64,000 nucleotides of DNA from Pseudomonas sp. 5P_3.1_Bac2 (GTDB lineage: Bacteria > Pseudomonadota > Gammaproteobacteria > Pseudomonadales > Pseudomonadaceae), in the NCBI RefSeq assembly GCF_025465995.1, contig NZ_JANLNY010000006.1, positions 744,001-808,000 of the forward strand. Reading direction: 5' to 3'. Made by a program: the position numbers and the translations under genes. The notes under the pieces were generated by a model. That model made no database searches. It saw nothing but the letters and a program-made list of their open reading frames with translations, and was not told the origin of the DNA. Below are positions 1 through 10,470 of the stretch, piece after piece (the first letter of the stretch is position 1; every line of letters begins with the position of its first letter).

Positions 1-145
1 CTTGAATGTTGATGATCTGAGCTGCCTACGAAGTCACAAGTCTGTTTAAGAAAACTGCAGAAATGTCGGAAAAGGCTAGCTTTTGTCCATTTACGACAGC
101 ATAGACGCTTATTCCAAAATTGCAGGGTTAGCCGTATTTAGGGTT

Positions 146-1225
146 TTAGAGCGGCTGCAGATGCTGGCCGATGCGGTCTTTTTCCACCAGTTCAAGAAAC
201 TCATCGCCTAGGCGCTGACTCTCGCTGATGGCCTGGCGCCAATACTGCTCGCGCTGGCTGTCGTTGCCGACAAAACGGTGGAAGTCCTTGCGATCCGGCA
301 GCTTGCCGTAGGGCAGACGTGCCAGATATTCAGGAGCAGGCGCCAGCAGCACTACATTGCGCAGGCGTTGGCCATCGCCACGGCGCCATGGCGTGGATTT
401 ATCGAACCAGCCAGGAATCACCTTATCGGTGAAGTGCGGGTAGAGCACGATGTCCTCGCCTTGATAGGGCAAGTCCAAGTGATAGTCGAGCAGGCCGCCG
501 TCACGATAAGTACCCGGGCCTGCGCCAGGAATATCGCGCACGCCCTGCATGATCATGGGAATCGAGCCCGAGGCGAGCAGGGCATGGCGCAGGTTGTTGG
601 GTGCGAGGGGTAAGCTGCGCGAGGGGAAGTCGGTTAACTCGGCCAGTGGCGGGGCTTGTCGCTGATCATGGAAGATCACCCGTTGAAAATGCTTGCCCAG
701 GCGTTTGCGCCCTAGCCAGTTATTGCCAATCACCCCGGCTAAGCCAAGGCCGAGGCTGCCCTTATGGTCGTGGCTGAGTAAGCCGTGACTCTTTACCGTC
801 AGGATGTTTAGGCGGTAGTGGGGATTGCTCAGCAGGCTATTGCCGTGCTCGCCCAGCAACTGATCGAGCATGCGCTCACAACTCTCTGACACCTGCTGCA
901 TGCTCACGCCCTTGGCAAAGCGCTGCGCGGTGTACAACTGCGCCAAGCGGCGCAAACCCTCGGCTGCATCGGGCAGACAGGCGCTGGCAAAGCGCCAGGC
1001 ACCAATCGAGGCGCCGATCAACGCGCGCTGCCGTGGCGCACGCGGGAACCAGTCGGCGAACAGGGCTAAGTCCAAGCCCTGAATGCCTAAGGGTTTGGGG
1101 CCACCCGCCGCGCCGGGGATAATCCCCACGTCTTGCGGCTGCAAACCGTCGCGATGAATACGTTGAAGCGCGCTGTGGCCGGCTTTAATGGTCAGGGCAG
1201 GGGACTTGATGTGGATTGCACTCAT
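146..1225 (-). CDS. Patatin-like phospholipase family protein
   Basis: Predicted lipid acyl hydrolase of the patatin family, which uses a Ser-Asp dyad; the substrate cannot be predicted. The 359-residue product shows a glycine-rich oxyanion segment (GAAGGPKPLG, about residues 38-47), the nucleophile elbow GASIG (71-75, Ser73) and the family Asp in YRDGGLLDYH late in the domain. No signal peptide is visible, so it is probably cytoplasmic or peripheral. The ATG at 1225 is preferred to one four codons upstream because GGAG lies 6 bases before it. It is a single gene, divergent from the PepSY/two-component operon to its right. Bases 1-145 beyond its stop hold nothing I recognise. Confidence 0.85.
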   Translation of the reverse strand: MSAIHIKSPALTIKAGHSALQRIHRDGLQPQDVGIIPGAAGGPKPLGIQGLDLALFADWFPRAPRQRALIGASIGAWRFASACLPDAAEGLRRLAQLYTAQRFAKGVSMQQVSESCERMLDQLLGEHGNSLLSNPHYRLNILTVKSHGLLSHDHKGSLGLGLAGVIGNNWLGRKRLGKHFQRVIFHDQRQAPPLAELTDFPSRSLPLAPNNLRHALLASGSIPMIMQGVRDIPGAGPGTYRDGGLLDYHLDLPYQGEDIVLYPHFTDKVIPGWFDKSTPWRRGDGQRLRNVVLLAPAPEYLARLPYGKLPDRKDFHRFVGNDSQREQYWRQAISESQRLGDEFLELVEKDRIGQHLQPL

Positions 1226-1392
1226 GCGGGGCTCCATCGGCGAGGCGCAGATTATAAAGCGCTACTGGCGCAGGCCAAGCCTGTGCCTGCAGTCCGGCGG
1301 CTGAAGTCGTGTGGCTGGCAAATTCAGCTTGAATTAAGTGTGACGACTTAGGCTTGTCTCTGTCGCTAGACCCCTTCACAAGGAGCTTGATC

Positions 1393-1701
1393 ATGAAAAT
1401 ATTGACTGCTGTGTCTGCCGCCGCTGCCATGAGCCTCATTGCTGGTTTGGCTCAAGCCCGCGATATTAGCCCTGATGAGGCGCAAAAACTGGTGCAAGCA
1501 GGTACCATCAAGTCGGTAGAGCAGCTCAATGCCGCGGCCCTCGCCAAGTACCCCGGCGCCCAGGTCGAAGACAGTGACCTGGAGCAAAAGCTCGGGCGCT
1601 ATGTCTACGAAGTTGAAGTGCGTGACGCCCAAGGTGTGCAGTGGGACTTGGACTTAGATGCCGCCACTGCTGAAATCATCAAAACCGAACGAGACGATTA
1701 A
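1393..1701 (+). CDS. bqsP: Exported PepSY-domain protein, first gene of the bqs-like operon
   Basis: Small exported protein of 102 residues: signal peptide with a cut expected after LAQA (about residue 19), then one PepSY-type domain ending in an acidic tail (KTERDD). PepSY domains are thought to bind or inhibit partner proteins in the envelope. The ATG at 1393 follows AGGAG at 1381-1385; an in-frame start 39 bases upstream would spoil the signal peptide. The stop overlaps the next start (TAATG), so translation is coupled to the second PepSY gene, the response regulator and the kinase. The arrangement PepSY-PepSY-regulator-kinase matches, from memory, bqsPQRS of P. aeruginosa, whose kinase responds to Fe(II). 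The symbol rests on this synteny. Confidence 0.8.
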   Translation: MKILTAVSAAAAMSLIAGLAQARDISPDEAQKLVQAGTIKSVEQLNAAALAKYPGAQVEDSDLEQKLGRYVYEVEVRDAQGVQWDLDLDAATAEIIKTERDD

Positions 1702-2018
1702 TGACGGCAGTGTCCCTGCTTTCGCGCTGGTTGATCAGTGCCGTGTTGCTGGTAGTTAGCAGCAGTGGCAGCGCGCGCGATCTTAATCAGGATGAAGCGC
1801 TGAAACTGCGCCAAGAGGGGCGTATTTTGCCCCTCGAACAACTGCTGCAAACCGCCTTGCAACGCTATCCCGGCGCCGTATTGCTGGAGGCCGAATTAGA
1901 AGACGAAGATGGCCGGCTGGTTTATGAAGTGGAGCTGGTCACCAGCCAAGGCGTAGTGCGCGAGATCGAGCTGAATGCCGGCAGCGGTGAAGTGATCAAG
2001 GATGAGGTAGACGACTGA
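1701..2018 (+). CDS. bqsQ: Exported PepSY-domain protein, second gene of the bqs-like operon
   Basis: 105-residue paralogue of the preceding gene. It has an N-terminal hydrophobic signal ending near SSGSA, followed by the same pattern ([15 protein letters not shown], then a YPGA motif and an acidic end, KDEVDD). Tandem duplication is evident: both mature proteins begin RD and keep a DEAxKL core, a YPGA segment and a terminal acidic patch. The start overlaps the upstream stop by one base and the stop overlaps the regulator start (TGATG). An envelope role as accessory or feedback partner of the kinase is inferred from context; the acidic patches could bind cations. Function is not shown by the sequence. 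Confidence 0.8.
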   Translation: MTAVSLLSRWLISAVLLVVSSSGSARDLNQDEALKLRQEGRILPLEQLLQTALQRYPGAVLLEAELEDEDGRLVYEVELVTSQGVVREIELNAGSGEVIKDEVDD

Positions 2019-2686
2019 TGCGGCTGTTGTTGGTAGAAGATCACGTACCCTTGGCCGATGAGTTACTGGCTAACCTTAAAACGCAGGGCTATGCCGTGGA
2101 TTGGCTGGCCGATGGCCGCGATGCGGCGGTGCAGGGCGCTACTGAGCCCTATGACCTGATCATTCTCGATCTCGGCTTGCCAGGCTTGCCTGGGCTTGAG
2201 GTGTTGCAACAGTGGCGCCAGCAGCAGATCGCCACCCCTGTGTTGATCCTTACCGCGCGTGGCTCTTGGTCCGAACGGATTGAGGGACTTAAGGCCGGCG
2301 CGGATGATTACCTGACTAAACCCTTTCACCCTGAAGAGCTGCTGCTGCGCATTCAGGGCTTGTTGCGCCGTGCCCGTGGCTTGGCTAACCAGCCGCAATT
2401 GCTGGCGGCCGGTCTTGAGCTGGATGAAAGTCAGCAGCAGGTCACGCGTGGCGATGAAACGGTGCAACTCACCGCCGCAGAGTTTCGGTTGCTGCGTTAC
2501 TTCATGCTGCATCCGGGGCAATTGCTGTCGAAAAGTCACTTGGCCGAGCATCTGTACGACGGTGAAAGCGAGCGTGACTCCAATGTGCTGGAAGTCCACG
2601 TCAATCACCTTCGGCGCAAGCTCGGCCGCGAAATCATCGAAACTCGTCGCGGCCAAGGCTATCGCTTTGCTGGGGACAGTCATTGA
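2018..2686 (+). CDS. bqsR: OmpR-family response regulator (BqsR/CarR-like)
   Basis: DNA-binding response regulator of 222 residues. The receiver domain (1-117) has acidic residues E7/D8, phospho-acceptor Asp51 ([10 protein letters not shown]), Thr79 and Lys101 (DDYLTKPF). The OmpR-type winged helix follows (about 125-220), with [11 protein letters not shown] and the terminal RGQGYRF. It is translationally coupled to the PepSY gene before it (TGATG) and to the kinase after it (TTGA). Family knowledge: phosphorylated by the partner kinase and then binds promoters. BqsRS/CarRS of P. aeruginosa responds to Fe(II) or Ca2+; I assign it by gene order, and the related PmrA/QseB type is the main alternative. 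Confidence 0.93.
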   Translation: MRLLLVEDHVPLADELLANLKTQGYAVDWLADGRDAAVQGATEPYDLIILDLGLPGLPGLEVLQQWRQQQIATPVLILTARGSWSERIEGLKAGADDYLTKPFHPEELLLRIQGLLRRARGLANQPQLLAAGLELDESQQQVTRGDETVQLTAAEFRLLRYFMLHPGQLLSKSHLAEHLYDGESERDSNVLEVHVNHLRRKLGREIIETRRGQGYRFAGDSH

Positions 2687-4002
2687 GGTCGATCCAGCAG
2701 CGCATGAGCTTGGGGCTGATCAGCATTCTGCTGATCGTTGGGCTGCTTTTGGCCCAAGGCAGCCTGTGGCTGTTTGATCGCAGTCTGCGTAACTACCTGC
2801 AAGCCAGCCTGCAAGACGAAGCCCAAGGCCTGCTCGGCGCCATGGAGCGCGGCAAAAGCGGTATTGAGCTGGATGACCGGCGCATGAGCGCGGCTTATAA
2901 GCGGCCTTATTCGGGGCTGTATTTTCGGATCGAATTTGCCGACCAACATTGGCGCTCGCGCTCGCTCTGGGATCACGAACTGCCTATGGCCAAGCAGCTG
3001 GGCTTACAAGAACACCTCGGTGACGGCCCGCAAGGCCAACAGTGGCTGGTGTATCGGGCCGATTACCAGCGTTTTGGCCAGCAGATCGTCATCGTTGTCG
3101 CCCGTGACTATAAGCCGGTGCTGGATAGCTTTCGCCAGGTGCAGCGCCTGATCTTGGGCTTGGGCATCGGCGCGCTGCTGCTGATCCTGGTGTTCCAGCG
3201 CCTGTTGATTGCCCGCGCATTACGCCCGTTGGAGCGTACCCGGCAGCAGATCTTGCAGTTGCAAGAGGGCCAGCGTAATCAGCTGGATCAGGCGGTGCCG
3301 CAAGAGCTGGAGCCACTGGTGGCGCAGATCAACCATCTGCTGGTGCAAACCGAGGACACCCTTAAGCGCTCGCGCAATGCCTTGGGCAACCTAGGTCATG
3401 CGCTAAAGACGCCTTTGGCCGTGTTAGTCAGCTTGAGTAGCCGTGAAGAGTTGCGCGCCGTACCTGAGCTGCAAAGCAGCCTACAGGCGCAGTTAGAGCA
3501 GATTCAGCAGCGTATATCCCGTGAGTTGGGGCGTGCCCGCCTGGCTGGCGAAGCATTGCCCGGTGCGCATTTTGACTGTGCCAAGGAGCTGCCGGAGCTG
3601 TTTAATACCCTGGGCATGATCCATGGCGGCCACTTGCAGCTGGACTGGCAAGCCGAAGAGCGGCTGCGTTTACCTTGGGATCGCGAAGACTTACTGGAGC
3701 TGCTCGGCAACCTGCTGGACAACGCCTGTAAATGGGCCGACAGCCGCGTGCAGCTGACGATCCAGCGCAGTGCGACAGGTTATGAGCTGATTATCGATGA
3801 CGACGGCCCCGGTATTGCCCCCGCGCAGCGTGAGGCGGTTCTCAACCGTGGCAGTCGCTTGGATGAGCAGGTGACCGGGCATGGTCTAGGGTTGGGCATC
3901 GTGCGCGACATCGTCGATGCCTGGGGCGGTCAGCTGATTATGAGCGACAGCCCCTGGCAGGGGCTGCGCGTGCAGATCAGTCTGCCGGCTAAGCGTGCCT
4001 AA
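2683..4002 (+). CDS. bqsS: Sensor histidine kinase (BqsS/CarS-like)
   Basis: Inner-membrane sensor kinase of 439 residues. TM1 is about 9-31, a periplasmic sensor of about 120 residues follows, and TM2 is about 155-173. Then come a HAMP-like linker ([10 protein letters not shown]), an H-box with His239 ([11 protein letters not shown]), an N-box ([13 protein letters not shown]) and ATP-binding G boxes ([15 protein letters not shown]). The TTG at 2683 overlaps the regulator stop (TTGA) and is the likely start; an ATG at 2704 is the alternative. The periplasmic part contains no R-E-x-x-E sequence, the motif I recall for Fe(II) sensing by BqsS, so its ligand is open. Confidence 0.92.
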   Translation: MRSIQQRMSLGLISILLIVGLLLAQGSLWLFDRSLRNYLQASLQDEAQGLLGAMERGKSGIELDDRRMSAAYKRPYSGLYFRIEFADQHWRSRSLWDHELPMAKQLGLQEHLGDGPQGQQWLVYRADYQRFGQQIVIVVARDYKPVLDSFRQVQRLILGLGIGALLLILVFQRLLIARALRPLERTRQQILQLQEGQRNQLDQAVPQELEPLVAQINHLLVQTEDTLKRSRNALGNLGHALKTPLAVLVSLSSREELRAVPELQSSLQAQLEQIQQRISRELGRARLAGEALPGAHFDCAKELPELFNTLGMIHGGHLQLDWQAEERLRLPWDREDLLELLGNLLDNACKWADSRVQLTIQRSATGYELIIDDDGPGIAPAQREAVLNRGSRLDEQVTGHGLGLGIVRDIVDAWGGQLIMSDSPWQGLRVQISLPAKRA

Positions 4003-4022
4003 GCAACACGCTTGGCAACGGC

Positions 4023-4619
4023 TTACATGCCGTTGGTAAAGGCCGGGTTATTCATGTCGATGCTGGCGCGTACCGGGCGCAGGGCATAACCGTATTTAGC
4101 GAATATATCCAGTGCGTAATCGATACGCGGGAACAGGCGTTCATCGTCGGCATTGGCCGGTTGGGCGCTGTTCAGCACATTGCTGACACCGCGAATAATC
4201 AGGTGCTCAGGCAGGTAGCTGAGGCGGCAGTTTTTGTAGCCCGAAGCGCGCAGCTCGCTGATGGGGTAAGAACCGCCCACCGAAGCTGATACGCCGACCA
4301 GCAGGCCAGGCTTGTGCGCTAGCTCGGTTTTGCTGGCATAGATAAAGAAGTTTTTGATCGCCGGGCTGGCCATACCATTCCACTCAGGGGAAATAATCAC
4401 CACCGCATCGGCAGCGCTCAGCTGCGCGCTGTACTGCGCCCATGGACCGCTATCGTCCGCTGGCCACAGGGGCAGGGGGCCAGTGCCTAAATCAATAACT
4501 GTGCTCAGCTCGCTGCTGGTGTGGCCTAACTCGATCAAGCGGGCGCGCAAAAAATTCGCCACTTTGGCCGACTGGCTATTAACGCGGCTGGAGCCAGCCA
4601 CCAAGGCAATATTGAGCAT
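4023..4619 (-). CDS. NADPH-dependent FMN reductase family protein
   Basis: Flavodoxin-fold oxidoreductase of 198 residues that is expected to bind FMN and use NAD(P)H to reduce quinones, azo dyes or metal oxyanions such as chromate. Seen: phosphate-binding loop GSSRVNSQS (about 9-17) and the family segment SPEWNGMASPAIKNFF, which in relatives contacts the flavin and forms the dimer. No signal peptide; cytoplasmic. It converges with the kinase gene (20 bases between stops) and lies downstream of the chemoreceptor gene, separated by a strong terminator, so it probably has its own promoter. AGGAGATTC stands 6 bases ahead of the ATG. Confidence 0.87.
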   Translation of the reverse strand: MLNIALVAGSSRVNSQSAKVANFLRARLIELGHTSSELSTVIDLGTGPLPLWPADDSGPWAQYSAQLSAADAVVIISPEWNGMASPAIKNFFIYASKTELAHKPGLLVGVSASVGGSYPISELRASGYKNCRLSYLPEHLIIRGVSNVLNSAQPANADDERLFPRIDYALDIFAKYGYALRPVRASIDMNNPAFTNGM

Positions 4620-4633
4620 CGTGAATCTCCTGA

Positions 4634-4667
4634 AAATAAAAAAGCAGGCTAGCGATAACCAGCCTGC
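4634..4667 (-). terminator. Intrinsic terminator of the tlpQ-like chemoreceptor gene
   Basis: Inverted repeat GCAGGCT (4644-4650) / AGCCTGC (4661-4667) with a 10-base loop. Read on the minus strand it is followed by a T-rich run (TTTTTTATTTT). It lies 47 bases beyond the chemoreceptor stop and just before the FMN reductase start. Confidence 0.8.
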
Positions 4668-4713
4668 ATCACAAGACAGCGTCCCAAGGTGTCAGTTGCA
4701 CCAGGGCGCAGGA

Positions 4714-6858
4714 TTAAACGCGGAACTGATCCATCAGGCCTTGCTGGTGATTGGCCAATTGGTTCAGACCCTGGCTGATTTTCGCCGACTCCGAGGCTTG
4801 GCCGGTGATCGACTCGGTCACATCGCGGATCGAGGCGACGTTGCGGTTGATCTCCTCGGCCACTGAACTTTGCTCTTCCGCCGCGCTGGCGATTTGCAGG
4901 TTCATGTCGGTGATTACGCTGACTGCTTGGTTGATGTGTTGCAGTGCCACCACCGCTTGCTCAACCTGGGTCACACTGCCTTGGGCTTGGCGGTGGCTGC
5001 TGTGCATGCTGTTAACCACTTCCTTGGTGCCTTGCTGCAAGCCTTCGATCACCTGACGAATTTCTTCTACGGAGTCTTGGGTGCGTTTGGCCAGGTTACG
5101 TACTTCATCGGCGACTACGGCAAAGCCTCGGCCGGCCTCACCAGCGCGCGCGGCTTCGATCGCGGCGTTGAGTGCGAGCAGGTTGGTTTGCTCGGCGATA
5201 GCGCGGATGACTTCCAGCACCGAGCCGATTTTTTCACTGCTGATGGCTAAGCCTTCGACTTCTTCCATGGCCACATTCATTTCGCTGGCCAGCAGCTCAA
5301 TGGCGGTGGTGGTTTTGCTAATGACGCTGAGGCCCTCGTTACTTGCCTGATCGGCCGTACGCGCGGCATCGGCAGCTTGCGCAGCGTTATGCGCGACGTC
5401 TTGGGCGGTGGCGCTCATTTCTTGGAAGGCGGTGGCCAACTGGTCGACTTCGCGATACTGCTGTTGCATGCCGGCGCTGGTTTGGTTGGCTATCAGCGAA
5501 GACTGATCCGCGGTATTGCGCGCGTCCTGCACACTGCGTTTGACGTCGGCAATGATCGGCTGCAATTTATCGAGGAAACGGTTGAACCAACTGGTCAGCT
5601 CGCCCAGCTCGTCCTGTTTTTCGTATTGCAGACGGCGGGTCAGGTCGCCTTCGCCGCTGGCGATGTTTTTCAGCATGGCGGCTACATGCAGGATCGGCTT
5701 GGTCACGCCCAAGGCCATCAACCACATCAGCAGCAAGCCCAGTACCACGGCAGCCAAGCCCATGGCGATGGAGATGAGACTGCTCTGGGTGCTGATGCTG
5801 TCCATTTTCGCCTCCAGCTTAGCCACAGGGCTTAGCAGAGTGGCTTGTGGCACTTGCATCAGCACGCCCCAAGGTTGTGCCTCTGGCGTCGGCAGCAAGG
5901 GTTGTAGCACCTGCAGCATGCCGTCCTGGATGACTGTCAGGGGTTGGTTGTCGGCTAATTGCTTGAGCATCTGTGTCTGCTGACCGCTGAAGGCGGTTTG
6001 CAAGGGTTTGCCGAGCAGTGTGCTGTCTTCGCTGTGCCCAGCCAGCAGGCCCTTGGCGCTGATGATGCTGACATGCCCGGCGCCGTCGAATAGCTCCTTA
6101 TGGGCCGCGTTGCTCAGCTCCTGCAAGCTACTGAGGCTGATATCAACACCCAGCACGCCGATGACATTGCCGTTCTCGAAAAGCGGGAAGGCAATACTGG
6201 TCATCAGCACTTGATGGCCCGCAGTGTCGTCTAGGTAGGGCTCAAGCAAACACACTTTTTTGGTCTGTTTCGGGCAGGTATACCAGGCGTTGTAAGCCAT
6301 GCCGCTGGCACCTGGAGTGGCATCGCTAAGTATTTTCTCACCCATGCTTTCCGCGACCAGTTCCTGTTTCTCGTTGTGCGCCCAGTAGATCGAGAAACGG
6401 CCGATTTCATTACTGCCTAGCTCAGGCTGATCGACGAACAGCTCGTCTTTGCCATCCAGCGCGTTCACCTCGAAAGTGGCATAAATACCGATCAGGCTGG
6501 GGTTGTTTTCGAGGGCGCTGTGCAGGTGGTGGGTGAGGTCTTCGCGCAGATCAAAGGGGTCGACGAAGCGCTTTTGCGCTTGTTCGCGCATTAACGTGAC
6601 TTGCGCAGCCGTGCCACGGCCGTATTGGTAAGCATCCATAAAGTAGCGCTGCATCTTCAGCGCCTCAGACTCTCCGCGGGCCTGCATGCGCTGTTGCGCG
6701 GATTCTTCAAGGATATCGGAGCTGAATTGCTTAACCAGGCGGGCGCTGCGGGTGCTTTGAATAACCGAGGCGATTTCTAGCACCACAACTATGGCGAGCA
6801 AGCACAGGCCAGCCAATAAGGTAATTTTCAGTTGGATCGACATTCGGTTGAACAGCAT
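4714..6858 (-). CDS. tlpQ: Methyl-accepting chemotaxis protein with dCache sensor (TlpQ-like)
   Basis: Transmembrane chemoreceptor of 714 residues that controls CheA and swimming. TM1 is about 10-30. A large periplasmic double-Cache domain (about 35-345) includes the membrane-proximal signature [10 protein letters not shown]2 is about 355-385, then HAMP, then the cytoplasmic signalling helix hairpin whose conserved tip reads [19 protein letters not shown]. There is no C-terminal CheR-binding pentapeptide (ends MDQFRV). Size and position beside an antiporter and an sCache receptor match TlpQ of P. aeruginosa, which I recall as a receptor for histamine and polyamines; the ligand here is inferred by synteny only. 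Transcribed divergently from the antiporter across 273 bases without a gene. Confidence 0.92.
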   Translation of the reverse strand: MLFNRMSIQLKITLLAGLCLLAIVVVLEIASVIQSTRSARLVKQFSSDILEESAQQRMQARGESEALKMQRYFMDAYQYGRGTAAQVTLMREQAQKRFVDPFDLREDLTHHLHSALENNPSLIGIYATFEVNALDGKDELFVDQPELGSNEIGRFSIYWAHNEKQELVAESMGEKILSDATPGASGMAYNAWYTCPKQTKKVCLLEPYLDDTAGHQVLMTSIAFPLFENGNVIGVLGVDISLSSLQELSNAAHKELFDGAGHVSIISAKGLLAGHSEDSTLLGKPLQTAFSGQQTQMLKQLADNQPLTVIQDGMLQVLQPLLPTPEAQPWGVLMQVPQATLLSPVAKLEAKMDSISTQSSLISIAMGLAAVVLGLLLMWLMALGVTKPILHVAAMLKNIASGEGDLTRRLQYEKQDELGELTSWFNRFLDKLQPIIADVKRSVQDARNTADQSSLIANQTSAGMQQQYREVDQLATAFQEMSATAQDVAHNAAQAADAARTADQASNEGLSVISKTTTAIELLASEMNVAMEEVEGLAISSEKIGSVLEVIRAIAEQTNLLALNAAIEAARAGEAGRGFAVVADEVRNLAKRTQDSVEEIRQVIEGLQQGTKEVVNSMHSSHRQAQGSVTQVEQAVVALQHINQAVSVITDMNLQIASAAEEQSSVAEEINRNVASIRDVTESITGQASESAKISQGLNQLANHQQGLMDQFRV

Positions 6859-7131
6859 GCAGACGTCCTAATTTTTATCAACGATCTAAAGCATCATCGG
6901 CACTTAGCGCTATTTCTTTAAGTGACAGGTGAGTGGGCCAAGTTATTTTGCGCAGAAATGCCAACTGCGTGGCGCGACGTGCTTGGCAAGATCGCCGCCT
7001 CAGGCTCTACGGCAGTCGTCAGGGCATTTTGACAGCCCGGTCAGCATTAGGCAGAGTAGCCGCCCTTCGCCCTAAGCGCGCAGCCAACACAGACGGCTCA
7101 GGCGAATCCTATTCATGGCGGGAGTAAATTG

Positions 7132-8448
7132 ATGAACGCAGTTGTTGCGGCGGTGGGGATCATGCTGGTTCTCAGCTTGTGCCGCGTCCACGTAGTAGTG
7201 GCACTGATTGTCGGCGCGTTGGCCGGCGGGATGATGGGGGGGCTGGGCATCCAGGGCTCACTGGAAGCTTTCAATAAAGGCTTGGGCGGCGGTGCGACTG
7301 TGGCGCTGTCCTATGCCTTGCTCGGCGCCTTTGCCGTGGCCATTGCCAAATCCGGCTTGGCCCATGCTTTGGCCGATAAGGTCCTGCGCATGGTCGATAA
7401 ACAGCACGCCAGCGGCGCAGGCTTACTAAAGTGGCTGCTGATCTCCTTGCTGCTGGTGGTGGCGATTTCCTCGCAAAACGTCCTGCCGATTCATATCGCC
7501 TTTATTCCGCTGCTGGTACCGCCGCTGTTGTACGTGTTGAGCAAGTTGCAGATGGACCGGCGCTTGATCGCCTGCGTACTGACTTTTGGTTTGATCACAC
7601 CTTATATGTTCTTGCCAGTGGGCTTCGGTGCGATCTTCCTCAACGATATTCTGGTGGCTAACGTGACGCGCAGCGGCGTGGACGTGACCGGCTTGGACGT
7701 CACCCATGCCATGACCATTCCGGCTATTGGCATGGTGGTGGGGCTGCTCATTGCGCTGATCAGCTATCGCAAAAAACGCGTGTATGACCTCGAAAAAATC
7801 CAGCAGGTTGAGCGCGGTGAAATCAACTACAACCCGCGTACCTTGCTAGTAGCGCTGGTTGCCATTGCCGCCGCCTTTATGATTCAGCTGTGGCTGGACT
7901 CGATGATCATCGGCGCGCTGGTGGGCTTCATTATCTTCTCGGTATCCGGCGTGGTGCGCTGGCGTGAAGCGGATGATCTGTTCACCGAAGGCATGAAGAT
8001 GATGGCCATGATCGGCTTCATCATGATAGCGGCCGCCGGTTTCGCTGAGGTGATGAAGGCCACGGGCGAAGTTAAAAGCCTGGTCGACAGCTCCGCTACT
8101 CTGATTGGCCACGACAAATCCCTCGGCGCGCTGCTGATGCTGCTGGTGGGCTTGCTGGTGACGATGGGGATCGGCTCGTCGTTCTCCACGGTGCCAATCA
8201 TTGCGGCGATCTTTGTGCCGCTGGGCGTTCAGCTGGGCTTTAGCCCAATGGCCATTCTGAGCATCGTCGGCACGGCCGGTGCCTTGGGCGATGCGGGCTC
8301 GCCGGCATCGGACTCGACCTTGGGGCCAACGGCTGGTCTTAACGTCGACGGTCAGCACAACCACATCTGGGACAGCGTGGTGCCGACCTTCCTGCACTAC
8401 AACATCCCACTGCTGGTATTCGGTTGGATCGCGGCTATGGTGCTATAG
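7132..8448 (+). CDS. Na+/H+ antiporter family membrane protein
   Basis: Integral inner-membrane transporter of 438 residues with about eleven hydrophobic segments, related to the Na+/H+ antiporter (NhaC-like) superfamily. Typical features are glycine- and serine-rich broken helices, such as [13 protein letters not shown] and the late motif [15 protein letters not shown]. The ATG at 7132 has GGGAG 8 bases upstream. It lies between two chemoreceptor genes, followed by its own terminator, in the same order as PA2652-2654 of P. aeruginosa as I recall it. Because relatives include malate/lactate exchangers and the next gene resembles a malate receptor, an organic acid or amine substrate is possible; this is inference. 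Confidence 0.82.
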   Translation: MNAVVAAVGIMLVLSLCRVHVVVALIVGALAGGMMGGLGIQGSLEAFNKGLGGGATVALSYALLGAFAVAIAKSGLAHALADKVLRMVDKQHASGAGLLKWLLISLLLVVAISSQNVLPIHIAFIPLLVPPLLYVLSKLQMDRRLIACVLTFGLITPYMFLPVGFGAIFLNDILVANVTRSGVDVTGLDVTHAMTIPAIGMVVGLLIALISYRKKRVYDLEKIQQVERGEINYNPRTLLVALVAIAAAFMIQLWLDSMIIGALVGFIIFSVSGVVRWREADDLFTEGMKMMAMIGFIMIAAAGFAEVMKATGEVKSLVDSSATLIGHDKSLGALLMLLVGLLVTMGIGSSFSTVPIIAAIFVPLGVQLGFSPMAILSIVGTAGALGDAGSPASDSTLGPTAGLNVDGQHNHIWDSVVPTFLHYNIPLLVFGWIAAMVL

Positions 8449-8503
8449 CCGCTAACACCGATTGTAGAGCGGTTAAACAGCAAAAAAGTATTAAATTTGA
8501 CAG

Positions 8504-8540
8504 CGGGGCTGGCGATAACATCGTTAGCCCCGTTTTTTTT
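8504..8540 (+). terminator. Intrinsic terminator after the antiporter gene
   Basis: Stem CGGGGCT (8504-8510) / AGCCCCG (8526-8532) followed by eight T residues (8533-8540). It separates the antiporter from the next chemoreceptor gene. Confidence 0.9.
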
Positions 8541-8568
8541 GTACTCCACGCACAGCAAGGATTAGCTC

Positions 8569-10251
8569 ATGCGCATTTCATTGAAGGGAAAAGTACTGCT
8601 GTTAGCCTTACTGCCCGTGCTGTTGTTCTCACTGCTGGTCAGTGGTATGGCGTCCATCGTGCTGCACAGCTTGGCGGTGGCCGAGGTCGATGAATATCGC
8701 CAGCGCTTAGAAGAAAGCGCCCGGCGAGACTTAGAGAGCCAGATTCAAATCGCCGTAGGCGCGATTAAGCCACTCTACGATGCGGCCGCCCCCGGTGATG
8801 TGCAGAGTCGTGCTCAAGCCATCGCGCTGCTGGCGACCATCAAGTACGGCCAAGACGGTTACTTCTTCGGCTATGACGGTCAGGTTAACCGCCTGTTTCG
8901 TGGCGACAGCCCAGTCGATGTAGGCGTCAATATGGCGCAGCGGCGTGACGCCAATGGTGTTTACGTCAACCGTGAGTTGGTCAACGTGGCCAAGAACAAC
9001 AGTCATTACCTCAACTACAGCACGCCCTTGCCCGGCAATGAGGCGGTGCAGGTGCCAAAGCTGGCCTACAGCTACTTCTTACCTAAGTGGGATATGGCCT
9101 TGGGCACGGCGGTGAATATGGATGACGTCGCTGCCCAAGTGCAGAAGATGCAGTCCGCCATAGACCACCGGATCAGCACCATCATCACTTGGATATTGGT
9201 CTTAACCGCGATTGCGCTGCTGATCTTCGCCGTGGTCGGTCTGTTGCTAAGTCGGGCGGTGCTGCGGCCATTGCAGCAGATTAAAGATAATCTGGATGAC
9301 ATCGCGGCCGGCGATGGTGATCTGACCCGCCGCCTGCCGGTTACCGGTAAGGATGAGTTGGCCGAGGTGGCGCAGTCGTTCAACCGCTTTGTCGAGAAGA
9401 TCCATCATTTGGTCGGCCAAGTGGTGAGCATGACAGGCCAGCTCAGCACGTTGGTGGCGCAGATTTCCGCGCAAGCCCAGCGCTCAGAGCAGGCCACGGA
9501 GCGTCAGCGGCATGAGACCGACTTGGTCGCCACGGCAATTAACCAGATGTCTGCCGCTGCCCATGAGGTCGCTAACAGCGCCCAGGGTGCAGCCCAGGCC
9601 GCGCAGCAAACCAATAGCGAAGGGCAGGCGGCCAAGCAGGTGGTGGCGGGCAGCATTGCGCGCATCCATACCTTGGTTCAGGACATACGTGAAAGCGGTG
9701 TTTCCCTGGATAACCTGCGTAAAGACGTCAGCTCCATCGTCAGCGTGCTGGATGTCATTCGCTCGATTGCCGAGCAAACCAATCTGCTCGCCTTAAACGC
9801 CGCCATCGAAGCTGCCAGGGCAGGGGATGCCGGTCGGGGTTTTGCTGTGGTGGCGGATGAAGTTCGCGCGCTGGCCAGTCGCACGCAGCAAAGCACACAG
9901 GAGATCCAGGGCATGATCGAGCGCTTACAGCAGGGCGCGCAGAATGCCGTGGGCGCCATGCAGCGCTCCAGCGCAGCGGGGGAAGTGACCAGCGAGCAGG
10001 CCAACCATGCTGGAACCTCGCTGGACAGCATTGCTGAGCTGATCGCCACCATCAGTTCTATGAGCGCGCAGATCGCCAGCGCCGCCGAGGAGCAAACGGC
10101 GGTGGCCGAAGAAATTAACCGCAGCGTGCATCAAATTGTGCTGGGTGTGGATGCGGTTGCCACTGAGGCGCAGCAAGGAAGCCTGACAGTCAAACAGTTA
10201 AATCAGGTGGGGGCGGACTTGAGTCAATTAGTTGGTAAATTTCGCATATAG
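8569..10251 (+). CDS. ctpM: Methyl-accepting chemotaxis protein with single Cache sensor (CtpM-like)
   Basis: Chemoreceptor of 560 residues. TM1 is about 8-30. The periplasmic single-Cache (sCache_2) domain has the family marks [11 protein letters not shown] and [16 protein letters not shown]2 is about 205-228, followed by HAMP ([17 protein letters not shown]) and the signalling hairpin with tip [24 protein letters not shown] precedes the ATG by 8 bases. It ends GKFRI with no CheR tether. Length, domain type and position match CtpM (PA2652), reported as a malate receptor; ligand assignment is by synteny. Together with the dCache receptor and the transporter it forms a sensing-and-uptake neighbourhood. 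Confidence 0.92.
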   Translation: MRISLKGKVLLLALLPVLLFSLLVSGMASIVLHSLAVAEVDEYRQRLEESARRDLESQIQIAVGAIKPLYDAAAPGDVQSRAQAIALLATIKYGQDGYFFGYDGQVNRLFRGDSPVDVGVNMAQRRDANGVYVNRELVNVAKNNSHYLNYSTPLPGNEAVQVPKLAYSYFLPKWDMALGTAVNMDDVAAQVQKMQSAIDHRISTIITWILVLTAIALLIFAVVGLLLSRAVLRPLQQIKDNLDDIAAGDGDLTRRLPVTGKDELAEVAQSFNRFVEKIHHLVGQVVSMTGQLSTLVAQISAQAQRSEQATERQRHETDLVATAINQMSAAAHEVANSAQGAAQAAQQTNSEGQAAKQVVAGSIARIHTLVQDIRESGVSLDNLRKDVSSIVSVLDVIRSIAEQTNLLALNAAIEAARAGDAGRGFAVVADEVRALASRTQQSTQEIQGMIERLQQGAQNAVGAMQRSSAAGEVTSEQANHAGTSLDSIAELIATISSMSAQIASAAEEQTAVAEEINRSVHQIVLGVDAVATEAQQGSLTVKQLNQVGADLSQLVGKFRI

Positions 10252-10470
10252 TCGGACAAAAGTCGTCGAACGTGCCGAGAAACTTGCCTGCAACGCAACT
10301 GGTCTACACTGAGCAAGGAAATTCTGAAACGGATTTTTAGCGTCCTTGGATGCCTTGTTGAACTGTTGTTTTGTACTCATCTATCACCGATCACCTGCCC
10401 CGGTGGCAGCCTTAAAAATCTGTGCCGGGTGATCGCGTGTGGGCTTTTAGCGCAAAGTTCTGGAGGCTGT

